A stretch of DNA of 64,000 nucleotides from Stercorarius parasiticus. Lineage: Eukaryota > Chordata > Aves > Charadriiformes > Stercorariidae. Below, piece after piece: positions 1 through 11,700 of this stretch. Position 1 is the first letter of the stretch; the number at the start of each line of letters is the position of its first letter. A model generated the notes under the pieces. The model saw only the letters and a list, made by a program, of their open reading frames with translations, was not told the origin of the DNA and searched no databases. The position numbers and the translations under genes are program-made. Where the stretch lies: positions 206,865 through 270,864 of the forward strand of contig VWZL01000079.1 of the NCBI GenBank assembly GCA_013396915.1, written 5' to 3'.

Positions 1-330
1 TGTGTGTTTACAGTTTCTCTGATGCAGGGTCAGACAAATTACCTTAAAGTGCCCGTATTTCTCCAGAGATGATAAATACAACCTAATGGGATTACTGCAG
101 ATGTAATCATCTCTGGTAAATCTAATGAATATTAGCATTGGTATCTACACCATAAATGCAATGATTTGCAGATTTGGTTTACAGGTATTTGGGCAATATT
201 TTCTTCATTTTCCGACACTTTTTTCTAGATTCCTTGAGAACAATTAGATTTATAGATTCATGGGATAAAACTCCTTAAACCTCTAAATAAAACGTAGTTG
301 GGCTTGTGAATGAAAAGTAGGTATCAATTA
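1..330. other. Unique AT-rich sequence, no gene
   Basis: No reading frame of note, repeat or RNA gene is visible. The stretch ends where the CR1 3' tail begins at 331. Confidence 0.5.
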
Positions 331-968
331 CAGAATCACACAGAATCACAGAATGGTGGGAGTTGGAAGAGACCTTCAGAGTCTAGTTCAACCCCCTGCC
401 AGAGCATGTTACCTAGAGCAGGTTGCACAGGAACGCATCCAGGTGTGTTTTGAATATCTCTAGAGACGGAGACTCCACCACCTCTCTGGGCAGCCTGTTC
501 TAGTGCTCTGCCATCCTCAAAGGAAAGAAGTTTTTCCTCATGTTGAGATGGAATTTCCTGTATTCCAGTTTGTGTCAGTTGCCCCTTGTCCTGTCACTGG
601 GCACCACTGAGAAGAGCCTGGTCCCATCCTCTTGACACCCACCCTTTAAGTATTTATAAGCATCGATGAGATCCCCTCTCAGTCTTCTCTTCTCCAGGCT
701 AAACAGACACAGGTCTCTCAGCCTTTCCTCATAAGAGAGGTGCTCCAGTCCCTTGATCATCTTCATAGCCTCTGATGGACTCTCTCCAGTAGTTCCCTGT
801 CCTAGAAATGGGGAGCCCAGAACTGGACCCAGTACTCCAGATGCGGCCTCACCAGGGGAATAGAGGGGGAGTACGACCTCCCTCAACCTGCTGGCCGTGT
901 TCTTTTTAATGCACCCCAGGAGACCATTGGCTTTCTTGGCCACAAGGGCACATTGCTGGCTCATGGCT
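331..968 (-). mobile_element. CR1 LINE, 5'-truncated 3' end
   Basis: Read on the minus strand, the element ends at 331 in the short AGAATCACAG-type repeat typical of CR1 3' tails, next to the usual GGTTGGAAG-like region. An open frame at 575-964 (-) carries the ORF2 C-terminal region: recognisable blocks are [44 protein letters not shown] and SDRTRGN. A short out-of-register stretch after LPLYS shows frameshift decay. Only the part downstream of the reverse transcriptase palm is present, so the copy is 5'-truncated and dead. The CR1 assignment rests on known family sequence; the 5' edge is accurate to about 10 bp. Confidence 0.93.
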
Positions 969-1566
969 CATTTACTTTCCAAGGTAAAGCAGACTCACTT
1001 AAAATAAGAAAATATACATGCAATACCTGGCTAAGTTGTGAGTGGACAACAGGTCCTAGTACTATGAAAGAAAAAAGAAAAAAATATACTCCGTAGCTAC
1101 AGTTGCAGGGACTCTAAAGCCACACGAAGGAAATATGAAAGAGTGTGAAGATTGCTTCAGAAAAGGCATGACAGTGGAAATTACAAAAGTGTACAGGATA
1201 ATTAAGCACTGTAAGAAATTGCATTTAATTTCTTCCTTCTTTCCCCCCACCTTAATAAGAAACACCCAGCACAGCTGCGGGGTGCCAGATGGAAACTGAA
1301 GGAGGAGATGTATTCACATAACTCAGCATTAACCTGTGGTATCGTTGGGTCACACCTCTTATAAAAGAGAAACATAAAAATAGTTTGGCCAAAATAGTCA
1401 TCTTGAGTTGCAGCAGTAAGTGCAAACAAAATGCATTTTCATAGGCACATTAACCTTCAGTCTTCAGTATTTAGGTCAATTGTGTTATTGTGGTCAATTG
1501 CTAACAATTAAGAGCAAGGACTAAATACTTCTTTGAGGTAGTTTTTCTCTGGGAGCATCTGGGTAG
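969..1566. other. Unique AT-rich spacer
   Basis: Two short antisense frames (67 and 75 residues) have no recognisable domain and look like chance. No repeat is recognised between the two flanking CR1 copies. Confidence 0.45.
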
Positions 1567-1807
1567 TCATAGAATCATAGAATCATTTAGGTTGGAAAAG
1601 ACCCTCCGGGTCATCGAGTCCAACCATCAACCCCACTCTACAAAGTTCTCCCCTACACCATATCCCCTAACACCACATCTAAACGACTCTTAAACACATT
1701 CAGGGATGGTGACTCCACCACCTCCCTGGGCAGCCTATTCCAGTGTCTGATCGCTCTTTCTGGGAAGAATTTTTTCCTAATGTCCAGTCTAAACCTCCCC
1801 TGTTGCA
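1567..1807 (-). mobile_element. CR1 LINE tail (first of an abutting pair)
   Basis: The 3' end is the TCATAGAATCATAGAATCAT tail at 1567. On the minus strand it codes for [20 protein letters not shown] and then [20 protein letters not shown], the extreme C-terminus of CR1 ORF2. It stops at 1807, exactly where the 3' tail of another CR1 in the same orientation begins. The FFPER and [10 protein letters not shown] wording groups it with the 60,184 and 63,685 copies rather than with its neighbour, so the two are separate insertions. Confidence 0.92.
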
Positions 1808-2514
1808 TCATAGAATCATAGAATGGTTCCGGTTGGAAGAGACCCAATCATCTAGTTCCAAACCCGCTGTCATGGGCAGAGATATCTCCCACTAGACCAG
1901 GTTGCTCAAAGCCTGGTCTTGAACGTTTCCATGGAAGGTGCATCCACAACTTCTCTGGGCAACCTGGGCCAGTGTCTCACCACCCTTACAGTAAAGAATT
2001 TCTTCCTAATATCTAATCTAAATCTCCCCTCTTTCAGTTTAAAACCATTACCCCTCATCCTGTCACTCCACTCCCTGATAAAAAGTCCCTCCCCATCCTT
2101 CCTGTAGGCCCCCTTCAGGTACTGGAAGGCCGCTATAAGGTCTCCCCAGAGCCTTCTCTTCTCCAGGCTGAACAACCCCAACTCTCTCAGCCTGTCTTCA
2201 TAAGAGAGGTGCTCCAGCCCTCTGATCATCTTCATGGCCCTCCTCTGGACCCACTTCAACAGGTTCATGTCTTCTTATGTTGGGGACTCCAAAGCTGGAC
2301 ACAATACTCCAGGTGGGGTCTCACGAAAGCAGAGTAGAGGGGCAGAATCACCTCCCTTGACCTGCTGGCTATGCTTCCTTTGATGCAGCCCAGGATGCAG
2401 TTGGCTTTCTGGGCTGTGAGCTCATGTTGAGCTTCTCGTCCATAAACACCCCCAAGTCATTCTCCTCAGGGCTGCTCTCAATCCATTCTCTGCCCAGCCT
2501 GTATTTGTGCTTGT
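1808..2514 (-). mobile_element. CR1 LINE (second of an abutting pair)
   Basis: The 3' tail starts at 1808 (CATAGAATCATAGAATGG). An uninterrupted frame at 1906-2268 (-) gives the ORF2 C-terminal region with [37 protein letters not shown] and [20 protein letters not shown]. Upstream sequence continues through the region coding for the linker (cttctcgtccataaacaccc and similar) to about 2514, where similarity is lost. It belongs to the [10 protein letters not shown] type, unlike the adjoining piece. A 120-codon open stretch suggests moderate age. Confidence 0.93.
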
Positions 2515-4474
2515 ACCTGTGTTAGTCCTTATGAAAGGTCTCCTGTGGTAGATCTGGGCAGTCACATGCCTCATCCAGATGGTCATATGCCAACTCTAGC
2601 CCAAGACAAGCCAGCAGCTATGCAGCATCAGTAGCATGCCACTGAGCTCACAGTTTGGGACAGCTAATATTACCTGCTTTTGTGGGCTGGTGTAACTTGG
2701 TTGGATTTCTTTGGTTTCAACTGGCAGTTACCAGTCGGTGCATGACTGCATACCCATGCAGGTATATAGTAGCCTCAGATATTGACCATAACCAGTAAAA
2801 CTTCTCAACTATCCTGGATGTAGGATGGACCATTCCTATTTTCCTGTCCCTTTCCTTCCTCACTCACTAGCAATCCCAGTGAGGACTGCTAAATATGTCA
2901 AGAGTTTATTCACCCAGTCATTAAGCCCCAGGAAGCAGCAGGAAGGTGGTTATAAATCAGAGGGTCTTTTGACAAGTCAAAACAGACTTTGGTAAAAGAA
3001 AGAGAGGAATTTATGCTGCTGCATAAGGAAGCAGATGTGTACATTGCTCTGACACAGGAGAAATCAACTGCCTATAGGTATTGCTATATCTCACAGAAAC
3101 CAAAGAGGCTCAGTGGCTGGATTAACCTTGACCCAGATTAGTCTAGGTTAATCTCAGTTGCAGGAGGGTCTAAACTTTTGTAAGACTCTCCAGCAGACAC
3201 CACTGCTTCTGTCAGAGTGTTTTAAGTGAACATCTGTGTGAAGGATTTCTAAGGAAATGTTACTTGAAGGCCCCCGATAGCTGCCAGAGGGCTCAAGACC
3301 CCTTCTGACTTGCACATAGACAGCAAGACTACAATTAGCAGCTAGTTTTCCCCAAATTGCCCATTTGGCTCAGGAGGCCAAGACCCCTTTTGACGACAGG
3401 TATCTGCAACATTGAATGTAGAGTTGGGCTTTCTCTGCCAACTCTTCCACTTGTTTGGATGCAAGTCAGAGGCACGCTAAGCACAGAGCCACAGCTCTGT
3501 ATCTGTATCTGTATCTGTATCTATTGTGTGGTGTTTCAATGGAGAATTTCTCCCCAGGGGCCAGCTCTGTCAGCAGGGGCACTCTGTTGGGCTGGTGCAG
3601 TTTCCAGAAACATCAGCTTTGTCCCTGGAAAGCTTGAAGCATATGAAAAGGTGTTCTTGTAGGGAGCTGTAGACATATTTATTGCTAGTTCGGTGCCTAA
3701 GCACTAAGGATTCTTCCTACTCAGTGTGGAGATCTACGAGGTGGAGGTTTGTATCTGATGATAGAAATATCCTATATAGTCAGGGAAGAGATGTAGAAAG
3801 TTTTACAGTGCTTAAAAGTGGTCAAAAGAACTACATGGTGCAAATGCCTCTTTCTTTCCCTTGACTGTACATGGAACTCAACCACACTGCAGAGGAGTCA
3901 AAGATCACTGGATATGTCCCACATCAGCCATTTTTGAAAGCAGAACTCTGGATTTCTCTTTGTCTGTCTTAAAAACACTGAGAACATAATCCTAGGACTA
4001 CTTAGGTTACTTTATTTTCTTTCTATTGGGCTTCATTTTCTGAAATGTACTTACAAATCAATTTTTGTCATTAGTCCTTTAAAGTAAATATAATATTTCT
4101 GGAAAGTAATTATTCATTGTTGGTACAACACATGTATATGATCATTCTTTTGTTTAAATTAGATTTTAAATTATTTGTTAACTTAGACATTGCAAAATAC
4201 TGCTGGCTAATGACATTAAAGACGATGGGTTTCTTCTTCAAGGGACAAAAGCGTAGGCAGTTACAGTCATGGCAGCAGAGAACATGGCTATGTGCCTCAA
4301 AATAGGGTCAAAGGAAGACCTATAAACACTAGTTAATGTACTACTGATTAATCTTAAAGCCTAACTTCTTCATATGTTTCTCAAAATAAACACAGTGGGT
4401 TCAACAATTTTCCTATGGTCAACACTATTGCAACAAAACTTTACTATTTTTTGTTGTTGTTGTTGGCCACTTAG
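2515..4474. other. Unique sequence with a short hexamer repeat
   Basis: No exon or mobile element is recognised. Overlapping short plus-strand frames at 3357-3662 and 3455-3637 are inflated by the TCTGTA tandem repeat (LYLYLYL / ICICICI). A small perfect stem (TTTTGAC, AA, GTCAAAA) lies at 2967-2982. Confidence 0.4.
3496..3522. repeat. (TCTGTA)n microsatellite, about 4.5 units
   Basis: Direct reading shows consecutive TCTGTA hexamers. It explains the alternating two-residue patterns in the overlapping frames and is not coding evidence. Confidence 0.9.
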
Positions 4475-4565
4475 TGTACTGGTTTGGGCTGGGATAGCAT
4501 TAAGTTTCTTCCTAATAGCTTGTATGGGGCTATGTTTTTGATCTGTGCTGAAACCACAACACCTA
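4475..4565 (+). mobile_element. Avian endogenous retrovirus LTR, 5' fragment
   Basis: The stretch opens with TGTACTGGTTTGGGCTGGGA and continues through ATAGCATTAAGTTTCTTCCT and TATGGGGCTATGTTTTTG to GTGCTGAAACCA. This matches the first ~90 bp of a widespread avian retroviral LTR as I remember it, including the terminal TG. Nothing of the promoter or 3' half follows, so the copy is truncated. A poly-thymine/GTT run lies just upstream. The fragment carries no coding capacity. Confidence 0.7.
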
Positions 4566-4789
4566 GGAAAGTTGCTTTTTTCCAAAGATTTTGCAAAAGC
4601 CTTCAAACAATGATAGTTGGATAAATATCTATGTAGGTCTTAGATATATTTCAATACCTTTATTGTAAGTCATTAGATAGCACAATTGCTTGTGACACAA
4701 GTCCTTGATTGAGGATGCTCATCTAATCCTATTTGATGATATAAAGTAAACCTAAACAATTTTTTTTCCAAGCCGGGAGGTCTCTGAAC

Positions 4790-5546
4790 TACATAGACTT
4801 CAGGACAGCAGACTTGTTGTGGTGTCTACCTGGGAGAATCCTACGGATGTGATCCCAGAGGGAAGATGGATCCAGAATCGTTGGTTAATTTTCAATGAAC
4901 ACCACCTCCAAGCTCAAAAGGGTCCATCCCAAGGAGTAGGAAGTCAAGCAAAGTGACAGAAGGCCTTCATGGAAGAACAAGGGGCTCCTGATTAAACTCA
5001 AACATAAGAAGCATTTAATAGGTAGAAGCAGGGACAGGTCACTCAGGAAAAATACGCTGTTTAACTGTGTTAGGGGTTAGAAAAACTCAAGCTGACCTAG
5101 AGTTTTATCTGGCAAGAGATCTGAAGGGAAACAAGTTCGGCTTCTATAGATATTTCAGCAATGAAGAGAAAAGGAAGGAAAATATGTGTTCACTGCTGAA
5201 TAGGGCACAGCACCTAGGTGAATAGGGCAAAGGGCATAGAAATATCCAGTGTACTCAATGCCTTCTCTTTGCTAATTCTTGCCCCAGGATTCCCTGGTCC
5301 CTCAGACAAGTGGAAAAGTCTGGAGCAAAGATTTATCCTCAGATTATGGAACATTTAAGGAAACTGGATATACTCAAGTTCATGGGACCCAATGAGATGC
5401 GCTCATGAGTGCTGAGGGATCTGGCCAATGCCCTTACAAGGGCACTCTAGACTGTTTGTAGGGCTGGCAATCAGGAGAGTTTCCTGAGGATGGGAAGAAA
5501 GCAAATGTATCTGAATAGCGGCTTCAAAAAAGAACAGTGATTTCCA
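4790..5546 (+). mobile_element. Eroded CR1 internal fragment (ORF2, between endonuclease and RT)
   Basis: No long open frame survives, but the nucleotide sequence follows the CR1 ORF2 region ahead of and into the RT fingers. In order: the CACCTCCAAGCTCAAAAGGG block (4900s), GGAAGAACAAGGGGCTCCTG near 4970, AAACTCAAACATAAGAAGCA near 4995, a GGAAGCAGGGACAGGTCA-like block, GGCTTCTATAGATATTTCAG near 5140, CATGGGACCCAATGAGATGC near 5380, and GGATGGGAAGAAAGCAAATG followed by CTTCAAAAAA. Remnant residues include LLIKLKHKK. It lacks the 3' tail and has many indels and stops. It must be old, or it is the internal piece of a rearranged copy. Edges are uncertain by about 30 bp. Confidence 0.78.
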
Positions 5547-7744
5547 ATGTTGAATCCTACTCTGTTCCACAATAGCGGTCACCTATACAATTGCAAAAGG
5601 CTGAGCAGGCAGTTCAAAAAATTTGAGCATCCCTTTTGACACGACTCAATAGATCTCATTGAGATATCCTTAATCACTCATGAAACTTTCTGTAGAAACA
5701 GAAACAAATGACCCAAGGAAGGTCCCACAATGATTATAATCAAGCTGCTTTCTCAACATGTTTCAAAGCCAGAAATAAGGGAGAACCTGTCATGTGACAT
5801 ACACAAAATAAATTATGCTTGTCTTTGCCTGGAAGCTACAAAAACGATTGAAGTCACCAGGTATTTTCACGGTCCAGAAGCCACAATAGGCTGGAATTGC
5901 ATACTTTTATTGAGGAAACTAGTCATCTCTACAAGATTGCTCCCATAAATAAAGTAAATAAATTGGTGGCATTTTCACAGCTTTTTGACAAGGAATAGTA
6001 AGTAAATCATAAATATTAGCTTTAAGAAATTGTATTTGTGTATTTATTTTCAGGGTTTTGATCCCTTAAATTTATTTTTTTGTTTTTTCTTGAAACCAAA
6101 ATGTTTTAAATTAATCACAAAATATATTGCCAGAAGCAGTGCTAAAGGCTTGTTCCTTCCTTATATTTGTTCAAATTTACTTGAAAAAAATGTCATTTTT
6201 CATGATTTTTTCTTCTTATTGATGAGTTTGTCATGTATCCTATGGTACATGACACTAAAAAAGCATGTTTCTTTAAAATTTAAATCACAATTTTGAAAAT
6301 ATATTAAAACATAACACAATATCCTTGTTAAAACAAAACAAAACAAAAAAAAACCAAAACCAAGCTATTTCTGTTTCCATCCCATCAAAGACAAAACAAG
6401 GAACAGCGTAGAAGTGAGAAATTAGCAATCTAATCTGGCCATTGCAATCTAACGGCATGAATTAATTTTTAACATGTGTGATTTCCTCCTAACATAAGTA
6501 TGCATTTTAAAGCAATAGATGAAATTTCACCAGGTACAAAGCCTATGTATTGCATAAGTGACATTAACATATCTCTCTTCTCTCCCCTTCTGCTTTTGAT
6601 TGAAGAGGAAACAGAGGTGAATGAATAAAACAAAGAAAATGCAGCATGTATCAGCTTAGATTCTGATGTTTCCACTCACAGCTAATTACTCAGAGACTAT
6701 CCCTGCTTATTTATAAAAGAATACTTAAAGAATAAGGTAAAGTCATGACTAAGCGTGGAAGACTGTATATTCCAGTGGCCAATGAAGAAATAAGGCCAGC
6801 TTATTTTTTTCTGCATAAAGTCATCTGCTCATAAGTTTCTCTTACAAAGCACCTCTCACGGACCATTTTCTGGCATGTAGCTCACTTGGCATTATGTTTC
6901 GGCTTCGAGGTTATTCTGTTACCACTAACTATGCCATCCTCTGTAGTGAAAATAATTTCTTTTCACGTGATTTAACCTCACTGTAACCAAGGTTTACTGG
7001 ACAGCCTCAGATACTCAAAGGTTTGAGTTGATATTTCAGATAATGGCAGCCAAAATTTTACTTTGCTCCTTCTCCAAAGGAGTGACCCTTAAAGGCTATT
7101 TCCTTAGGGAGAGATATTTTCAACTGGGCATTTGGAACCATAAGCTAACATCAACTCAATAATCAGCTTTGGAACATAAAATGGGGTTTTGAATGTGCAT
7201 CCAAAGAACATGTTGCAACACTGCAGAAGTTGAACCTTCCACCAAGCTAGTAATTTTAGATCCTGCTATAAATTTCCAAGAGTAGTAAAGATGGTTGACA
7301 TTGATTCTGCATATCTGCCATTATTATATCATCTTACTGATTGATCTTTTATTTCCTCTGAGACTTTTCTGGACTGTTGCATTTTCAGAATCAGGTATTT
7401 TTCTTGAGGCCATTTAACTCACAGTTCTATTTATCTTATTTGGAAAACATTTTCTCTCCCAATTGCTGTAAGATGACATTTGTTTCAGAATGTATTGTCT
7501 GTGTAGAAACATTTCTTGATGGTTATTTGATAGACTGCTGTGTGATGACACTAATAAGAGCAATGGGGATAGGTAACTGCTGACAGCTTATGTACCAGGA
7601 AAAAAAAGATCACTAAGTATAATACTGGCTATTGGTAAAAAAAAAAAAAAAGGAAATTTAGAAATTCTGTAATTAGTAGCAATACAGAGCTCTTGGACAG
7701 ACTAGATGGATAGAGTCCAAACAATATCTTTTCCAGCAGACCTG
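5547..7744. other. Unique AT-rich sequence
   Basis: No gene or recognised mobile element. Degenerate CR1 similarity may extend weakly to about 5600. An A-rich (AAAAC)n stretch lies near 6332-6354 and an A15 run at 7637-7651. Short frames here (72-88 residues) are low-complexity Phe/Leu/Lys-rich and have no domain. Confidence 0.45.
7637..7651. repeat. poly-A tract (15 nt)
   Basis: A run of fifteen adenines about 95 bp upstream of a CR1 insertion. It is not attached to any recognisable retrocopy. Confidence 0.9.
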
Positions 7745-8660
7745 TTACTGACATCAAGCCAAGCTAAGTGGTGCGGTTGACATGCCTGAGTGATGGGATG
7801 CCATCCAGAGGGACCTGGACCGGCTCGAGAAATGGGCCTGTGTGAACCTCGTAAGGTTCAACAAGGCCAAGTGGAAGGTCCTGCACTTGAGTCGAAGCAA
7901 CCCCCAGTATCAATACAGGCTGGGGCATGAAGGGATTGATAGCAGCTCTGATGAGAAGGACTTGGAGGTACTGGTGGATGAAAAGCTGGACATGAGCTGG
8001 CAATGTGTGCTCACAGCCCAGAAAACCAACTGCATCCTGGGCTACATCAAAAGAAGCGTGGCCAGCAGGTCGAGGGAGGTGATTCTACCCCTCTACTCTG
8101 CTCTGATGAGACCCCACCTGGAGTAGTGCATGCAGCTCTGGAGCCCTCAACACAAGATGTACATGAACTTGTTGGAGCGGGTCCAGAGGAGGGCAATGAA
8201 GACGATCAGAGATCTGGAGCCCCTCTGCTATGAGGACAGGTTGAGAGAGTTGGGGTTGCTCAGCCTGGAGAAGAGAAGGCTCCGGGGAGATCTTGTAGCC
8301 GCCTTCCAGTACTTAAAGGCGGCCTACAGGAAAGACGGGGACAAACTGTTTAGCAGGTCCTGGTGCGATAGGACAAGAGGTAAAGGCTTTAAAGTAAAAG
8401 AGGGTAGATTCAGACTAGATATAAAGAAGAAATTCTTTGCTCTGAGGGTGGTGAAACACTGGCACAGGTTGCCCAGAGAGGTGGTAGATTCTCCATCACT
8501 GGATGGGATGGCCATTTAAGGCCAGGTTGGACAGGGTTCTGAGCAACCTGATCTAGTTGAAGATGTCCCCACTCATTGCAGGGGTAGTTGGACTAGATGA
8601 CCTTTAAAGCTCCTTCCCAACCCAAACTATTCTATGATTTTATGATTCTAAGATTCTAAG
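7745..8660 (+). mobile_element. CR1 LINE, well preserved 3' portion
   Basis: The longest easily read CR1 here. It starts in the region just after the RT catalytic box (GACATCAAGC...AGTGGTGCGGTTGAC), runs through the RT thumb and C-terminal region, the GGTTGGACTAGATGA-type 3' UTR, and ends at 8660 in the tail TCTATGATTTTATGATTCTA. The 5' end is truncated, as is usual for CR1. A single in-frame stop separates two long open segments, so decay is modest and the copy is comparatively young for this window. Confidence 0.96.
7842..8519 (+). pseudogene. CR1 ORF2 C-terminal remnant with one internal stop
   Basis: Two segments in the same frame (7842-8126 and 8130-8519) are separated only by a TAG at 8124-8126, at the Tyr position of the family's RPHLEYC motif. 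Before the stop are [34 protein letters not shown] and [13 protein letters not shown]. After it come [36 protein letters not shown] and [20 protein letters not shown]. The last residues (DGMAI) diverge because of a small insertion near 8500. In the family this region follows the RT palm of a protein with endonuclease and reverse transcriptase domains. Both catalytic domains are missing here. Confidence 0.9.
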
Positions 8661-9703
8661 TCTCCACTAAAATTTCTTGTAATTTAGATTTCACCTCACA
8701 TTTATATTCTAAACATTCCTTATTATTTCAATACTGCTTCCTACTAACTTTGTCACTTAGATCAGCAGCAGTCTTGCCTGCCTTTAATAGGAGTTGGGGA
8801 TGAAAGTTTTGAAATATGTCTGAGGAAAAAAAAAAGAAAAAAAAGATGAAATAAAACTGAAAACCATTGTGAAATATTTTAAAGAAAACCATGAATGAGA
8901 ACAGGCAGCTTTAATTTAATCACAGATATTAAAAGACGATTCGATAAAAAGTTCAGCCTGATTTTTAACTGGGCAGCTGCAGGTCTTTCTGTGGAAAAGG
9001 CTGGATCACATTTTTAATTCATAAGTATAGGCCTGGCTGTATGGCTAAGATTACAAATTATCCTTTCTCTTCCGATGTCAATAGAAGCCTAGGGAGAAGA
9101 AAAAAAAAAAATAAAAAGAGCGTAAAACATAGGATTTATTCTGTTGTTCAGCTGTTACCTATTACCACTGATTCCCAACTTTCCTGGTACCTTATTGACC
9201 TCTTAAGTATAACTTGGAAAAAAACATGATTAACTGGTCTCAATGCTAGAAAAGACCTTCATGATTCTTCAGTCTGGTTGCCTGAAGAACACAGACCATA
9301 AAAATTCATGGATTAAGCTGAGACTAGCGATATCACTGCATTGTCTACTTTTATTCATCTCTTTTCATATCTTCTCTCATTCTCTCTTTCTTCCCTTCTG
9401 TTACCCCCATGACTTTTCCTCAATCTACCTACTTATTTCATTCCTTCAATCAGACACTACACCAAATAAAAATGATCAGCAGTTAAGTAATAAATGATGA
9501 CATCTGAGTGCAGCTGCCAAACAGAATTAGCCTATGGAGAATGCAGAGTCAAGGAGAAGCACAGATACTGGGGCCATAGCTCTTGGCTGCTGGTAGACCC
9601 AGGAGGACAGCACTGCAGTGACTACATTCATATACCTTTGAAATCATCAGGGCTGGAATGCTTTAGATTTATTGATTATTTCTTCTTTTTTATTTTTCAT
9701 ACA
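8661..9703. other. Unique AT-rich sequence between CR1 copies
   Basis: A-rich runs (8825-8847, 9100-9115) and two short unremarkable frames (84 and 62 residues). No exon signature is seen. Confidence 0.45.
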
Positions 9704-10573
9704 GTCATAGAATCATTTAGTTTGGAAACAACCTTTAAGATCGTCAAGTCCAGCCATTAGCTAGCACTGCCAAAACCATCACTAAACCATTTCCCAAAGC
9801 ACCATGCTACCTGTCTTTTAAATACCTACAGGGATGGTGACTCAACCACTTCCCTGGGCAGCCCGTTCCAGTGCTTGACAACCCTTTCACTGGAGACATT
9901 TTTTCCTAATATCCAGTCTAAACCTCCCCTGGTGCAACTTGAGACCATTTCCTGTTGTCCTATTGCTTGTTACTTGGGAGAAGAAAAAGACACACACCTC
10001 ACTACAACCTCCTTTCAGGGAGTTATAGAGAGCGAGAAGATCTCCTCTCNTCTTCCCCAAGCCTGTAGCACTACGTGGGGTTGTTGTGACCCAAGCGCAG
10101 GAGCCAGCACTTGGCCTTGTTGAACCTCATACCATTGGCCTTGGCCCATCCATCCAGCCTGTCCAGATCCCTCTGTAGAGCCGTCCCACCCTCAATTAGA
10201 TCAACACTCCCTCTCAACTTGGTGTCGTCTGCAAACTTACTGATGGTGCACTTGATCGCCTCATCCAGATTATTGTAAAAGATATTAAAGAGAACTGGCC
10301 CCAGTGCCGAATTTAACTCCATTCACCACATCTCTTTGGGCCTGGCCATCCAGGCAGTTTTTTACCTAGGAAAGAGTAATTATGTCAAAGCTTTACTAAA
10401 ATCTGGGTAGACAACTTCCACAGCCTTTCCCTTATCCTGTTTAGTGGAGATGACAGGAGGAGATCAATTTGGTCAAGTGGGACCTTTCATAAACCCATGC
10501 TGATTGGACCTGATCTCCTGGTTGCCTTGTATGTGCCATGTAATGGCACTCAAGATGACCTGCTCCCTAATGA
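9704..10573 (-). mobile_element. CR1 LINE with large internal deletion
   Basis: On the minus strand it ends at 9704 in the tail region TCATAGAATCATTTAGTTTGG and includes the terminal ORF2 segment (9850-9990). Around 10,062-10,070 it jumps directly to the RT palm region: 10071-10322 (-) encodes [19 protein letters not shown], then [13 protein letters not shown] and [12 protein letters not shown]. Everything between the palm and the terminal segment (the [15 protein letters not shown] region) is gone. Similarity continues upstream through the AAACCCATGCTGATTGGACC block to about 10,573. The only ambiguous base in the window (n at 10,050) lies close to the deletion junction, so assembly error there is possible. 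Confidence 0.92.
10071..10322 (-). pseudogene. CR1 reverse transcriptase palm fragment with FADD box
   Basis: An 83-residue frame keeps the RT catalytic box FADD (coded at 10,224-10,235, minus strand), equivalent to the YxDD motif of reverse transcriptases. It is preceded by LGPVLFNIF and followed by [20 protein letters not shown], all in family order. It is only the end of the palm domain. The frame then ends in a stop because of the internal deletion. Not functional. Confidence 0.88.
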
Positions 10574-11700
10574 ATTTTAACATAATGAAAGCCGTGTACA
10601 TCACTTGGGCCACTGGAAAAGCACAGATAATCTTAAAGCCTGACCTGCCTGTTCTGTAGTGTTCAATTAGGACAGGTGGGTCTCATGTCTAGGTCACTTA
10701 AATTTCTGTGACCATGTTGATGAAAAAATGGTTAAAAATCATGAAAAACATGTCAAAACTGACGAAGAATCAGATCTATTTTTCCTAAGATATCGGAATA
10801 TCCTCCAGTGATATCAGTATCCCAAAACAGCACACATCCCTCAGCAAATAACTTCCTGCTGGAGACAAAATAAGTTTTTGGCCAAGTTTGCTTAGATGAA
10901 ACAAACGACTATTTTTACTCTACCCACCACATTTTTTCACCATCATACGTCCTATTGAATCTAAGGTTATCTTACTAATATCAAGGGAGTGGTGACCTCA
11001 TCCTCTGTTAGTCCAGAGGAGCAGAAGTGTACTGGTGTGTGAGTCTTATAAGAGAAGTGGAGTAATATTCTGAGAAAGGAGATAGGTTGGTACGTAGGTA
11101 GGTAGATAGCTTGATAGCAAGTTTGTTTTAAAAAAAAAATAAAATCTACAACAGAGCCATATTTTACCTCATCTTCACCTTCCCAAACTACCCACAGGAT
11201 CACCTGTTTATATGAGTTGTCTCTTTCTTGGCCAGAACAAATTGCTCAAGATAGGGATGATCAGATACTTAAAATACTGTACAATTCAAAAGAAATCTTA
11301 GAAGACTGTTTTGTTTTGCAAGTTCTGTTTGGTGTCAACATTCAGGCTGCCTTCTTCTCCTTTCAAAGACTGTTATAGAAACAAATAGAATAACTGGCAA
11401 CACACAAACACACAAATCTCATGTAGACTACAAGTGCAGTGAGAAGTCTGCAATCTTCTGATACTAAAGCAAAGAACATAATTGCGAGAAAAGACTGTAA
11501 TGAGAGAGTGTGTGAACACAGAACACAATGTACAAAAGATACAGGCACAAATGGCTAAATAACAGGATTGGTGTAAACAACCTGAAAATGGGCCCCTGTG
11601 TACTTAGAGATGATCCCGTGTGAGGAGAATACAAGCCACCCAGAGAGAAAAGAAATAGCAAAGAGAAATAAGAACAAAATTAGATTTTTTGTGCTTTGGG

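Noticed and set aside
7764..8003. 79-residue minus-strand frame across a CR1
   Set aside because: It is the antisense shadow of the plus-strand ORF2 remnant.
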